Source of the DNA: an uncultured Bacteroides sp.
Lineage (GTDB): Bacteria > Bacteroidota > Bacteroidia > Bacteroidales > Bacteroidaceae
Direction: 5' to 3'
Assembly (NCBI GenBank): GCA_949285025.1
Contig: CASDXG010000096.1
Span: 186,001-250,000, forward strand
DNA length: 64,000 nucleotides
Part shown: positions 26,489 through 34,522 of the stretch, one piece after another
How the letters are laid out: the number at the start of each line of letters is the position of its first letter
Position numbering within the stretch: position 1 is the stretch's first letter
Notes under the pieces: generated by a model
Databases searched by the model: none
The model's input: only the letters and a program-made list of their open reading frames with translations
Told to the model about the DNA's origin: nothing
Translations under genes and position numbers: made by a program

Positions 26489-26938
26489 ATGGAAATTATT
26501 TTGAAAGAAGACGTAGTTAACTTGGGCTACAAAGATGATATTGTAACCGTAAAGTCAGGTTATGGTCGTAACTATCTTATTCCGACAGGTAAGGCTGTAA
26601 TTGCTTCGCCGGCAGCAAAGAAAATGTTGGCTGAAGATTTGAGACAGCGTGCTCATAAACTGGAAAAGATTAAAAAAGATGCGGAAGCAGTGGCAGAATC
26701 TTTGAAAGATGTTTCTTTGAAGATTGTTACAAAAGCCAGTGCAACGGGAACGATTTACGGTTCTGTGACTAACATTCAAATTGCCGATGAATTGGCAAAG
26801 TTGGGTCATAATATCGACCGTAAGAAAATCGTTGTTAAAGATAATGTTAAAGAAGTTGGCAATTATGTGGCTGTAGTAAAACTGCATAAGGAGGTTTCTG
26901 TGGAAATTCCTTTTGAAGTTGCCGCAGAAGAAGCTTAA
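26489..26938 (+). CDS. rplI: 50S ribosomal protein bL9
   Basis: A 149-residue two-domain protein of the L1 stalk base. The N-terminal RNA-binding domain reads [32 protein letters not shown], the long connecting helix covers about 42-75, and the C-terminal domain has [16 protein letters not shown] and IPFEVAAEE. It is the third gene of the rpsF operon, 20 bases after rpsR, and is followed by a terminator. Confidence 0.97.
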   Translation: MEIILKEDVVNLGYKDDIVTVKSGYGRNYLIPTGKAVIASPAAKKMLAEDLRQRAHKLEKIKKDAEAVAESLKDVSLKIVTKASATGTIYGSVTNIQIADELAKLGHNIDRKKIVVKDNVKEVGNYVAVVKLHKEVSVEIPFEVAAEEA

Positions 26939-26962
26939 AAAATATTTGACATAATTTTTAGA

Positions 26963-26999
26963 AAATCCTGTCTGACATACATCAGGTAGGATTTTTTTT
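26963..26999 (+). terminator. terminator of the rpsF-rpsR-rplI operon
   Basis: AATCCTGTCTGA at 26964-26975 pairs with TCAGGTAGGATT at 26982-26993 (12 pairs, two of them G-U), followed by a T run. Confidence 0.8.
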
Positions 27000-27136
27000 C
27001 TATAATTCATTGAAAAAACGAGAAAAAAAGTTTGTTTTTTTTATTTTAAATTTACTTTCTTTGCAACTGATATCTTGCTGAAAAAGCAAGAAATCTCAGT
27101 AAAATTAATTTGTAACCCTTAAAAACATTTGAGAAA

Positions 27137-28792
27137 ATGGAACACGAAAACAAACAATCTGTTTTGGGGAGATGTCCTTACGGTGGCATTTCTTTGAAGA
27201 GGTATCTGAGAAATTTTTCGTTTATGTTGTTTTGTTCTTCGTTCCTGTTGGCCGGCTGTTCGGACGATGAGGAAGGAGGAGATGAACCTCCCGGAGGAAA
27301 TGCGTCACCTTTTGCGCAGATAGGCGAGGATAATGTTAACATGCCTTCGGGCGGAATGATTACAGCCCAGTATACGGATGCGCCGTCCGGGATGGAAATA
27401 GCTAAGCTTTTGGATAATGATGCTTCGACATGTTATGCTACCGGGCATAATACGTTTTATGTCACTTGGAACGGCAGTAAAACCCTTGCAATGGGGTATT
27501 ATTCATTGACTTCTTCGAATAACGGAGCAGAATGCGACCCGAAGTCATGGACTTTGTCAGGGTCTACTGACCAGAAGAAATGGGAAGTGCTCGATAAGCA
27601 GACCAATCAGTCGTTCTCCGGCCGTATGCAAACGAAAGAATATGAGTTTGAAAATGGAGTAGGATATAAATATTATCGTCTGACTATCAATGAGAATAAC
27701 GGAGGCACTTCCACGTATATCGCAGAATGGTGCATGAAAGGTGGCGTTCCGACGGTAGATAATATAGATGATTTGATGGATAAAGCTACAGGACAAAGCG
27801 ATTCCGATGTAACTCCGATGGGAAAATGGGCAGAGAATGCCCACGTAACGACTCCGGATGATATTGAGTGGTTGGCTGATGCTGCGAATGATCCTCCTTT
27901 GAGCCGTACTGGAGTATCTCAAAAAGACCTTGATGACGGAAAATATTATTATGGCTCTGTTTCCGTAAACTTGTATCCTTTCGGTGATCCCGTACCGGCA
28001 GATGTAAATCAGCATGCCATTGGCGATTGCTGTATGTTGGCAGTTTTCGGCTCGATGGCTTATGTCTATCCGGAATTCGTAAAATCACTGATTAGAGATA
28101 ATGGCGATAACACTTATACCGTATCAATGTATGATCCGAAGGGAGAGCCGATAAAAGTTACGGTTTCTTCTCGATTTATGCTGGAAACGAGCCGCGGATC
28201 TCAAATCTTGGCTTGTTGTTCCGGGAAAAACTATGTGGCAACATGGGCAACCGTTCTTGAAAAAGCCATTATGAAGTACGATTGCATTTATAATACACGT
28301 CAGCATGTGGGCGGTATCGCTACGGAACATGTTGCTCCTTTATTCACCGGAACCGGTAGCAGTTTTGCTTTTGATCCTTTTAAACTGACGAATGATGAAT
28401 TGGCACGTGTGGTAAGGACCTGTCTGAGAGAAGGGAAATTGATTGTCGGAGGCTTCAGAGAAGGTGGTGTACAAATTGGTGAATATCGGACGGTTAACGG
28501 ACATGCTTATACGTTTATGCACTCGGCTGTGGAAGGAGCATTGTGTGCTATGCGTAACCCATGGGGATGTGCTCCGAGATGGAGCGATGGAGGCCTTGAT
28601 GATAAAGACGACGGAGTCCTGACTGTTCCGGATAACGACGTGGTTCCTCCTTTAATTGACCTGCGTATTATGGAGCCGGGTGATGCATCTCGTTTCGGAG
28701 ATGGTGTAGAGATTCCTTATACTCCGCCTGTATTTAAGGCAAGATCTTTCTTTGTCGGAAGTTTGCCTTACGGGTATACTCCGAACATGTAA
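27137..28792 (+). CDS. calpain-like cysteine peptidase lipoprotein with F5/8-type domain
   Basis: A 551-residue exported lipoprotein: a basic N-terminus and hydrophobic segment end at LLAGC41. Residues about 55-200 look like a discoidin (F5/8 type C) domain, with LLDNDASTCYATGHNT and WTLSGSTDQKKWEVLD. Residues about 255-520 match the calpain (C2) core: Cys298 in AIGDCCMLA, WATVLEKA near 370, His456 in NGHAYTF and Asn474 in MRNPWG, the complete catalytic triad. It lacks calpain's EF hands. Tpr of Porphyromonas gingivalis is a related secreted calpain-like enzyme. It stands alone between two terminators; its substrate is unknown. Confidence 0.8.
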   Translation: MEHENKQSVLGRCPYGGISLKRYLRNFSFMLFCSSFLLAGCSDDEEGGDEPPGGNASPFAQIGEDNVNMPSGGMITAQYTDAPSGMEIAKLLDNDASTCYATGHNTFYVTWNGSKTLAMGYYSLTSSNNGAECDPKSWTLSGSTDQKKWEVLDKQTNQSFSGRMQTKEYEFENGVGYKYYRLTINENNGGTSTYIAEWCMKGGVPTVDNIDDLMDKATGQSDSDVTPMGKWAENAHVTTPDDIEWLADAANDPPLSRTGVSQKDLDDGKYYYGSVSVNLYPFGDPVPADVNQHAIGDCCMLAVFGSMAYVYPEFVKSLIRDNGDNTYTVSMYDPKGEPIKVTVSSRFMLETSRGSQILACCSGKNYVATWATVLEKAIMKYDCIYNTRQHVGGIATEHVAPLFTGTGSSFAFDPFKLTNDELARVVRTCLREGKLIVGGFREGGVQIGEYRTVNGHAYTFMHSAVEGALCAMRNPWGCAPRWSDGGLDDKDDGVLTVPDNDVVPPLIDLRIMEPGDASRFGDGVEIPYTPPVFKARSFFVGSLPYGYTPNM

Positions 28793-28817
28793 CAGTACTT
28801 CAATTCGATATAAAGGA

Positions 28818-28856
28818 AGAATGTCATCCGGTTTTCGGATGGCATTCTTTTTTTTC
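28818..28856 (+). terminator. terminator after the calpain-like gene
   Basis: AGAATGTCATCCG and CGGATGGCATTCT form a 13-bp stem (one G-U) with a four-base loop and a following run of eight Ts. Confidence 0.85.
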
Positions 28857-28907
28857 TTGTCAAGAATAATGCGTAATTTTGTTCTCTTAAAACATAAAAA
28901 AGGAAGA

Positions 28908-30224
28908 ATGACTGATACAACTGTTTTTCAGGATAAGAAAGCCGTTTATTATACACTGGGGTGTAAATTGAACTTTGCCGAGACCTCATCCATAGGGAGA
29001 GAGCTGAAAGAACTTGGTGTGCGTACGGTGCGTAAAGGGGAGAAGGCCGATCTTTGCATCATCAATACTTGTTCCGTAACGGATGTGGCAGATAAAAAGT
29101 GCCGGCAAGCTATCCGTCGTCTGGCAAAACAACACCCGGATGCTTTTATCGTGGTGACGGGTTGTTATGCACAGCTCAAGCCCGAGTCTGTTGCCGATAT
29201 CGAAGGAGTGGATCTTGTATTGGGAGCCGAACAGAAAGGCAGCCTTATCACTTATTTAAACTGCTTGGATAAGCAGGGAAAAGGTCAGAGCGTTGTTTCC
29301 GACTTCAGGAATATCCGGACATTTTCTCCTTCATGTTCGAGGGGAGACCGTACCCGTTATTTCCTGAAAGTTCAGGACGGATGCGATTATTTCTGCTCAT
29401 ATTGTACAATTCCTTTTGCACGCGGCCGGAGCAGGAACGGAGCGATTGCCGACTTGGTTGAGCAGGCACGTGGTGTTGCAAGGGAAGGAGGGAAGGAGAT
29501 TGTCCTGACCGGTGTGAACATAGGCGACTTTGGAAAGACGACAGGAGAGTCGTTTTTCGATTTGATAAAGGCGTTGGACAGAGTGGAAGGCATCGAGCGT
29601 TATCGGATTTCTTCCATTGAACCCGATTTGTTGAGCAACGAGATTATTGAATTCGTGTCCCAATCCGAGCGATTTATGCCGCATTTTCATATTCCTTTGC
29701 AGTCGGGCTGTGATGAGGTGTTGCGCCTGATGCGTCGCAGATACGATGCAGGTTTGTTTGCATCGAAGATAGAAATGATTAAGAAAACAATGCCGCATGC
29801 CTTTATAGGTGTCGATGTAATCGTCGGTATGCGGGGTGAGACTCCGGAGTATTTCGAGCAGACCTTTCAATTTCTGAAGAGGGTTGATGTTACCCAATTG
29901 CATGTATTCAGCTATTCGGAGCGTCCGGGTACTCAGGCGTTGAAAATAAATTACAAAATTTCTCCCGAAGAAAAGCATGAAAGGAGCCGGCGGTTGCTGG
30001 AACTTTCGGATGAGAAACTGCATGCTTTTTATGCCGGTTATCTTGGTAAGGAGGTGAAGGTTTTAATGGAGAAAGCTAAATCCGGAGTCCCGATGCACGG
30101 ATTTACCGATAATTACATACGGGTGGAGGTGGCGCATGATGACCGGCTCGACAATCGGATTATCCGTGTACGTCTGGAAGATTTCAATGAAGACCGGACA
30201 GCCCTTAAAGCCGTTTTGTTATGA
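28908..30224 (+). CDS. mtaB: tRNA t6A37 methylthiotransferase
   Basis: A 438-residue radical SAM enzyme that adds a methylthio group to t6A at position 37 to give ms2t6A. The N-terminal MTTase domain has three cluster cysteines (YTLGCKLNFAET, INTCSVTDVADKKCRQA, VTGCYAQLKPE); the radical SAM domain has DGCDYFCSYCTIPFARGRSRN, a CxxxCxxC motif; a TRAM RNA-binding domain ends the protein from about residue 375. GCKLNFAE marks MtaB rather than MiaB. The ATG at 28908 follows an AGGAAGA stretch. The last four bases overlap the glycosyltransferase start (ATGA). Confidence 0.93.
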   Translation: MTDTTVFQDKKAVYYTLGCKLNFAETSSIGRELKELGVRTVRKGEKADLCIINTCSVTDVADKKCRQAIRRLAKQHPDAFIVVTGCYAQLKPESVADIEGVDLVLGAEQKGSLITYLNCLDKQGKGQSVVSDFRNIRTFSPSCSRGDRTRYFLKVQDGCDYFCSYCTIPFARGRSRNGAIADLVEQARGVAREGGKEIVLTGVNIGDFGKTTGESFFDLIKALDRVEGIERYRISSIEPDLLSNEIIEFVSQSERFMPHFHIPLQSGCDEVLRLMRRRYDAGLFASKIEMIKKTMPHAFIGVDVIVGMRGETPEYFEQTFQFLKRVDVTQLHVFSYSERPGTQALKINYKISPEEKHERSRRLLELSDEKLHAFYAGYLGKEVKVLMEKAKSGVPMHGFTDNYIRVEVAHDDRLDNRIIRVRLEDFNEDRTALKAVLL

Positions 30225-31237
30225 AGAAAGTCTCTGTTGTCATATTGAATTGGAATGGCGGAGAGATGCTTCGGCAATTTCTTCCTTCGGTCTTGAATTA
30301 TTCGCGGGGTGAAGATGTGGAGATTTGCGTGGCAGACAATGCTTCCACCGATGATTCCTGTCAGATAGTCGAAGCAAATTTCCCTGAGGTTCACCTGATC
30401 AGGCTGGATAAAAATTACGGATTTGCTGAGGGATATAATAAAGCCTTGAGTCAAATTGATGCGGAATATGCCGTGTTGTTGAATAGCGACGTGGAGGTTA
30501 CTTCCGGATGGCTCGATATGTTGGCGGATTATATGGATTGGCATCCGGAAGTTGCGGCATGCCAGCCTAAAATCCTGAGCTTTTACGATAAGGAACGCTT
30601 TGAGTATGCTGGAGCTGCCGGCGGTTTTATCGACTGGTACGGTTATCCCTTTTGCAGGGGACGTATTTTCCAGTTCTTGGAAAAAGACGATGGTCAGTAT
30701 GATTCGCCTATTCCTGTTTTCTGGGTGTCGGGGGCTGCCTTGTTTATCCGTTTGGACATATTCCGGACGGTAGGCGGATTTGACGGACGTTTCTTTGCCC
30801 ACATGGAAGAAATAGATTTGTGCTGGCGTTTGCGGAGTCGCGGTTATCGGTTGGTTTGTTTACCGGGAAGTGTCGTATTTCATGTCGGTGCCGCGACTTT
30901 GAAAAAAGAAAATCCCCGAAAAACGTTTCTTAATTTTAGGAATAACCTGCTGATGTTGTACAAGAATCTGCCGGAAGAAGACCTGAAGCATGTTATGCGT
31001 GTGAGAAAAATGCTGGATTATCTTGCTGCTGTAGCTTGGTTCTTGCGGGGAGATTTTGCAGGCAGTATTGCCGTATGTCGGGCGCGGAAAGCCTTTAAGG
31101 CAAGCCGTTCTTCTTTTGAGGCCGCCCGTCGGGAGAATCTTGCCAAAGCTGTTGTTAAAGGAATTCCCCAACGTTATCCCATAAGTATTCTTTGGGAGGC
31201 TATGGTTAAAGGGAAGAAAAAGTTTTCCCGTTTATAG
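30221..31237 (+). CDS. family 2 glycosyltransferase
   Basis: A 338-residue cytoplasmic GT-A enzyme, close to the rhamnosyltransferase-like branch of GT2. It shows SVVILNWNGGEML at the N-terminus, ADNASTDDSC near 40, the acidic metal motif LLNSDVEV near 85, GGFDGRFFAHMEEIDLCWRLR near 190 and an amphipathic C-terminus. Acceptor and donor sugar are not readable; a role in cell-surface glycan or lipid-linked sugar synthesis is likely. It overlaps mtaB by four bases and its end overlaps the convergent methyltransferase by six. Confidence 0.88.
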   Translation: MKKVSVVILNWNGGEMLRQFLPSVLNYSRGEDVEICVADNASTDDSCQIVEANFPEVHLIRLDKNYGFAEGYNKALSQIDAEYAVLLNSDVEVTSGWLDMLADYMDWHPEVAACQPKILSFYDKERFEYAGAAGGFIDWYGYPFCRGRIFQFLEKDDGQYDSPIPVFWVSGAALFIRLDIFRTVGGFDGRFFAHMEEIDLCWRLRSRGYRLVCLPGSVVFHVGAATLKKENPRKTFLNFRNNLLMLYKNLPEEDLKHVMRVRKMLDYLAAVAWFLRGDFAGSIAVCRARKAFKASRSSFEAARRENLAKAVVKGIPQRYPISILWEAMVKGKKKFSRL

Positions 31238-32017
31238 GCTTTTGTTTGCGAGAATGTAGAAGCACGAGGTGGTGAATGCATTGCGTATACCGGGAATACG
31301 CCCGATGATAGGGGAAAGTTTGCGAGGTTTCAGACCGAATTTCGTTTCATAATGCGGATTGATGAAGTACAGTTGACGGTCAATTATGGATAAATTGGTT
31401 CGGGCGCAGAGACGTTCGAAATGCTCAATGGTAATCCGTGTTGTTTTTATGTCTAAAAGTTCATCTATGCAGTTGGCTTTCTCTCCTCCCTTGCGCAGCA
31501 GGAACCGATAGATGCTGCGGGGAAGCAGGTGGATGAAAGGCAGGTGAGACAGAAGCCTGTTCTGACAGATTTGCTGGTGACCGCCGAAGGGCATTTGCCA
31601 TGCCGGGAATGACATAAAAACGATGCCGTTATCTGTGATATATCGGCGCAGTCCCTTCATGAAATTTTCTTTGTCGTGTATATGTTCCAATACGTCGTGA
31701 CAGAGAACAATGTCGAACCGGTGTTCCCATTCCTTCAGCCTGAATATATCGGAAGCAATAAATGTTCCTTTAGCTTTGGCCTCATGAAAGAAACGTATTG
31801 CGTCCTTGATTCTTCCCTCAGCCATGTCGACTCCTGTGGTATTGCATCCGGCTTCAGAGAAAGGCAACAGGTTTCCTCCATCTCCGCACCCTATCTCGAG
31901 TACTTCCAATCCGGGATGCAGCGGTTTGAATTTCTCAATGTACGGGATGAAATATTTCCGGCTTGTTGTTGCCAGTTCGCGGAAATAACGTGCTCTGTCG
32001 TGTTGTCTTTCCTGCAT
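31232..32017 (-). CDS. class I SAM-dependent methyltransferase
   Basis: A 261-residue protein with the Rossmann methyltransferase motif I VLEIGCGDGGNLLPF near residue 37, the acidic end of strand 2 in GVDMAEG, and motif IV FDIVLCHDVLEHIHDKENF near 105. The pattern is that of UbiE/Methyltransf_11-type small-molecule methyltransferases; the substrate is unknown. The C-terminus (from about 195) resembles enzymes that modify surface glycans or lipids, which would fit the neighbouring glycosyltransferase, though the two are transcribed towards each other. Confidence 0.85.
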   Translation of the reverse strand: MQERQHDRARYFRELATTSRKYFIPYIEKFKPLHPGLEVLEIGCGDGGNLLPFSEAGCNTTGVDMAEGRIKDAIRFFHEAKAKGTFIASDIFRLKEWEHRFDIVLCHDVLEHIHDKENFMKGLRRYITDNGIVFMSFPAWQMPFGGHQQICQNRLLSHLPFIHLLPRSIYRFLLRKGGEKANCIDELLDIKTTRITIEHFERLCARTNLSIIDRQLYFINPHYETKFGLKPRKLSPIIGRIPGIRNAFTTSCFYILANKSL

Positions 32018-32095
32018 GGGGCTTGTCTTTTTATAATAGTTTGCGTGTCTTTTCGTGGAAATTTATAGTTGTTTTTTTATTTCATGGTGATATCT

Positions 32096-33022
32096 TTATG
32101 AAAAGTTTCCGGCGTTTTCAGTTATTTGGGTATTGATATATTCTTGAATTTCATGTTGATGTGACGGATGGAACCAAGCGATTTCCGTGTCGCGTTTAAA
32201 CCATGTGAGCTGTTTGCGGGAATAGATGCGTGAGTTTTGTTTTATCTTCTCAACAGCGAACGGCAGTTCCCATGTTCCGTCGAGGTAATTGAATAATTCT
32301 TTATATCCTACCGTGTTCAGTGAATTTAGCTTGCGATATGGATAAACTCTCCTGACTTCTTCCAGCAGACCATCTTTCATCATTTGGTCTACGCGGTTAT
32401 TGATTCGTGCATATAATTCCTCTCTTGGGCGCGTCAGACCGATTTTTAGGATATTGAAATCGCGCTTTTTTGATGTGTTTTTCCGGAAAGAGGTGTAGGT
32501 CTGTCCTGTCATGTAGCAAATCTCAAGCGCATGAATTACGCGTTTCGGGTTTTTCAGGTCGACAATGCGATAGTATGCAGGGTCTAATAGTTTTAATTCC
32601 CTGCATAGTTCTTCGAGTCCTTGTGTGCGATATTTCTCCATCATCATTTCACGTGTGTCTTTGTCCACAGTCGGAATGTCATCGATTCCTTTGCACACTG
32701 CATCGATATACATCATGGAACCTCCCGTTAGTACCAGAACCTTGTGCTTTTGGAACAGTTGTTCTATCTTTTTGACGGCCTCTATTTCATATTGTGCGGC
32801 ACTGTAATAATCGGTGAGTTTTAATGTGCCTATGAAGAAATGCGAAACCTGTTTCAGTTGTTCCTCTGTTGGTGCTGCAGTTCCTATTTTCAAATCGGCA
32901 TAGAGTTGTCGTGAGTCGGCCGAGATAATGGGTGAATGATAATGTCGGGCGAGTGAGATGCTTAGCTCTGTTTTCCCTACCCCGGTTGGGCCGATTAAAA
33001 CAATTAATGTAGGTTTGTTCAT
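32096..33022 (-). CDS. miaA: tRNA dimethylallyltransferase
   Basis: This 308-residue enzyme transfers a dimethylallyl group to A37 of UNN-decoding tRNAs (i6A37). The P-loop is [17 protein letters not shown], followed by the DSRQLY tRNA-binding strand, [11 protein letters not shown] and the conserved [11 protein letters not shown] and [20 protein letters not shown] choose [11 protein letters not shown] as start since the longer frame passes through a minus-strand terminator at 33046-33119. With tsaC and mtaB, this is the third A37 modification gene in the window. Confidence 0.95.
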   Translation of the reverse strand: MNKPTLIVLIGPTGVGKTELSISLARHYHSPIISADSRQLYADLKIGTAAPTEEQLKQVSHFFIGTLKLTDYYSAAQYEIEAVKKIEQLFQKHKVLVLTGGSMMYIDAVCKGIDDIPTVDKDTREMMMEKYRTQGLEELCRELKLLDPAYYRIVDLKNPKRVIHALEICYMTGQTYTSFRKNTSKKRDFNILKIGLTRPREELYARINNRVDQMMKDGLLEEVRRVYPYRKLNSLNTVGYKELFNYLDGTWELPFAVEKIKQNSRIYSRKQLTWFKRDTEIAWFHPSHQHEIQEYINTQITENAGNFS

Positions 33023-33045
33023 TTGCCGATGATGTTCGATTGGAA

Positions 33046-33119
33046 TAAAAAACGGATTGTACTGAGATGTGGCTCGCGATTTTATGTCGTATAGTCCGCA
33101 TGTTTTGTACAATCCGTTT
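33046..33119 (-). terminator. long-loop terminator after the pRiA4b ORF3-like gene
   Basis: On the minus strand AAACGGATTGTAC (33119-33107) pairs with GTACAATCCGTTT (33062-33050) over a 44-base loop and is followed by Ts. It lies between 33137 and the miaA start, so it ends the upstream gene or attenuates miaA. Confidence 0.65.
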
Positions 33120-33136
33120 CCGGTGTATTATGTGAC

Positions 33137-33691
33137 TTAGTATTTGTCGTCGTCGTAAGGGTTGCCGTTTTCGCTGATATCGAAGCCTTCTGTATCAAAA
33201 TCTTCCATGTCGAATTCTTGGTCGCCATAGAAATTTTCATCCAGATCAAGTGCGGCATTCGTGTTCATTTGCTGGTCAAAATCGATGGTTTGTTCAGGTG
33301 CATTTCCTCTTTTAAGAGAACAGACTGCTTTATCAAGAGTCTTCCCGGTAATGATTTCTGACAGTTCGATAAAAAACACGCGCTCGGAAAGTGGGTCGAA
33401 TACATAAATCATTTTTTGTTTTTCCTCCTCCAGAAGTTCATTTAGTTTAGTGTCTTTCATCACATAAATGTCTTCTTCCGAACTTGTGTTCCCCATATCT
33501 TCAAGGGTGATTTCGGTTTCTTTCTCCCAATCATCGTCGCAAATGAAGAAAGATGTCATTTGGTCGTCCTTGTAGTCCGTCGAGTTCAATATGGCTTCAT
33601 GCAGGTCATAAAAAGAAGATTCTGCATCGATTTTGATTTCTCTCAGGAAATCATCAACCTCATCGGATATAATTCTGAATTTATATATCAT
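33137..33691 (-). CDS. pRiA4b ORF3-like protein with acidic tail
   Basis: A 184-residue cytoplasmic protein. The N-terminal half (MIYKFRIISDEVDDFLREIKIDAESSFYDL and FFICDDDWEKETEI) matches the plasmid pRiA4b ORF3-like fold, widespread in Bacteroidota chromosomes despite its plasmid name. Residues from about 140 onward are mostly Asp, Glu, Asn and Phe (DQEFDMEDFDTEGFD), a disordered acidic tail. No function is known. It lies between the lipid A genes and miaA on the same strand, 52 bases after lpxA's start. Confidence 0.7.
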   Translation of the reverse strand: MIYKFRIISDEVDDFLREIKIDAESSFYDLHEAILNSTDYKDDQMTSFFICDDDWEKETEITLEDMGNTSSEEDIYVMKDTKLNELLEEEKQKMIYVFDPLSERVFFIELSEIITGKTLDKAVCSLKRGNAPEQTIDFDQQMNTNAALDLDENFYGDQEFDMEDFDTEGFDISENGNPYDDDKY

Positions 33692-33743
33692 GATATTTTC
33701 TCTTTAATTATTCATTAATGTGGTAAAGTTATAAAAAACTTTG

Positions 33744-34511
33744 TTACCGTATAATGCCTCGTTGAGAATTTTCGATGAAAGAAATGATGTAGTTAATGTC
33801 GTCGGTCAAAGGAATTTCTTCCCGTATTTGTTGTAAAGCGTCTGTCACATTTTTCCCGCTGTTGTATATAATGCGATAGGCATTATGGATATTTTCTATC
33901 CGTTCGTTTGAGAATTCTTTTCTGCGCAGGCCGACAATGTTGATACCGGTGTAGGCGATGGGTTCACGTCCGGCAATGATGTATGGAGGAATATCCTTAC
34001 TGAATCGGCATCCGCCTTGAATCATTCCATATCCCCCTACATGGCAGAATTGGTGCATTAATACATTTGCACTGACGATTGCGTAATCGTCAACAATGAC
34101 CTCACCCCCCATTTTTGTAGAGTTCCCTATGATGCAGTTATTTCCTATTAGTGTATCGTGCCCTACGTGTACGCTTTCCATTAAGAGGTTATTGTTTCCT
34201 ACGGCAGTTTTTCCTTTTGCAGCTGTTCCACGATTTATGGTAACATTCTCTCGGATTGTATTGTTATTGCCTATTTCTGCTGTTGTCTCTTCCCCTTTGA
34301 ATTTTAAGTCTTGCGGAATTGCTCCGATGACAGCACCCGGAAATATGCGGTTGTTATCGCCTATACGGGAGCCGTAGAGAATATTTACGTTGGGCATTAT
34401 GACATTGTTATTACCTATTTCTACATTTTTGTCGATAAAGACAAAAGGGGCAATCTCTACGTTTTCACCGATTTTTGCATCCGGGTGGATATAAGCTAAT
34501 GGACTTATCAT
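33744..34511 (-). CDS. lpxA: UDP-N-acetylglucosamine acyltransferase
   Basis: The 255-residue enzyme adds the first 3-hydroxyacyl chain to UDP-GlcNAc in lipid A synthesis. Its left-handed beta-helix shows as hexapeptide repeats from the N-terminus (IHPDAKIGENVEIAPFVFIDKNVEIGNNN); the catalytic His is in VGHDTLIGNNCI, near residue 117. The C-terminal helices begin near 190 (GLRRKEFSNERI). Order on the strand is lpxD, lpxC-fabZ, lpxA with spacings of 4 and 11 bases, so one transcript is likely. Confidence 0.96.
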   Translation of the reverse strand: MISPLAYIHPDAKIGENVEIAPFVFIDKNVEIGNNNVIMPNVNILYGSRIGDNNRIFPGAVIGAIPQDLKFKGEETTAEIGNNNTIRENVTINRGTAAKGKTAVGNNNLLMESVHVGHDTLIGNNCIIGNSTKMGGEVIVDDYAIVSANVLMHQFCHVGGYGMIQGGCRFSKDIPPYIIAGREPIAYTGINIVGLRRKEFSNERIENIHNAYRIIYNSGKNVTDALQQIREEIPLTDDINYIISFIENSQRGIIR

Positions 34512-34522
34512 GTGTAAATTCT

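Noticed and set aside
33023-33112. A longer N-terminus for MiaA
   Set aside because: It passes through an inverted repeat with terminator features and the family begins right at the P-loop strand.
33137-33691. The pRiA4b ORF3-like gene as a sign of an integrated plasmid
   Set aside because: The family is common on Bacteroidota chromosomes and the flanks are core genes without repeats or integrase.
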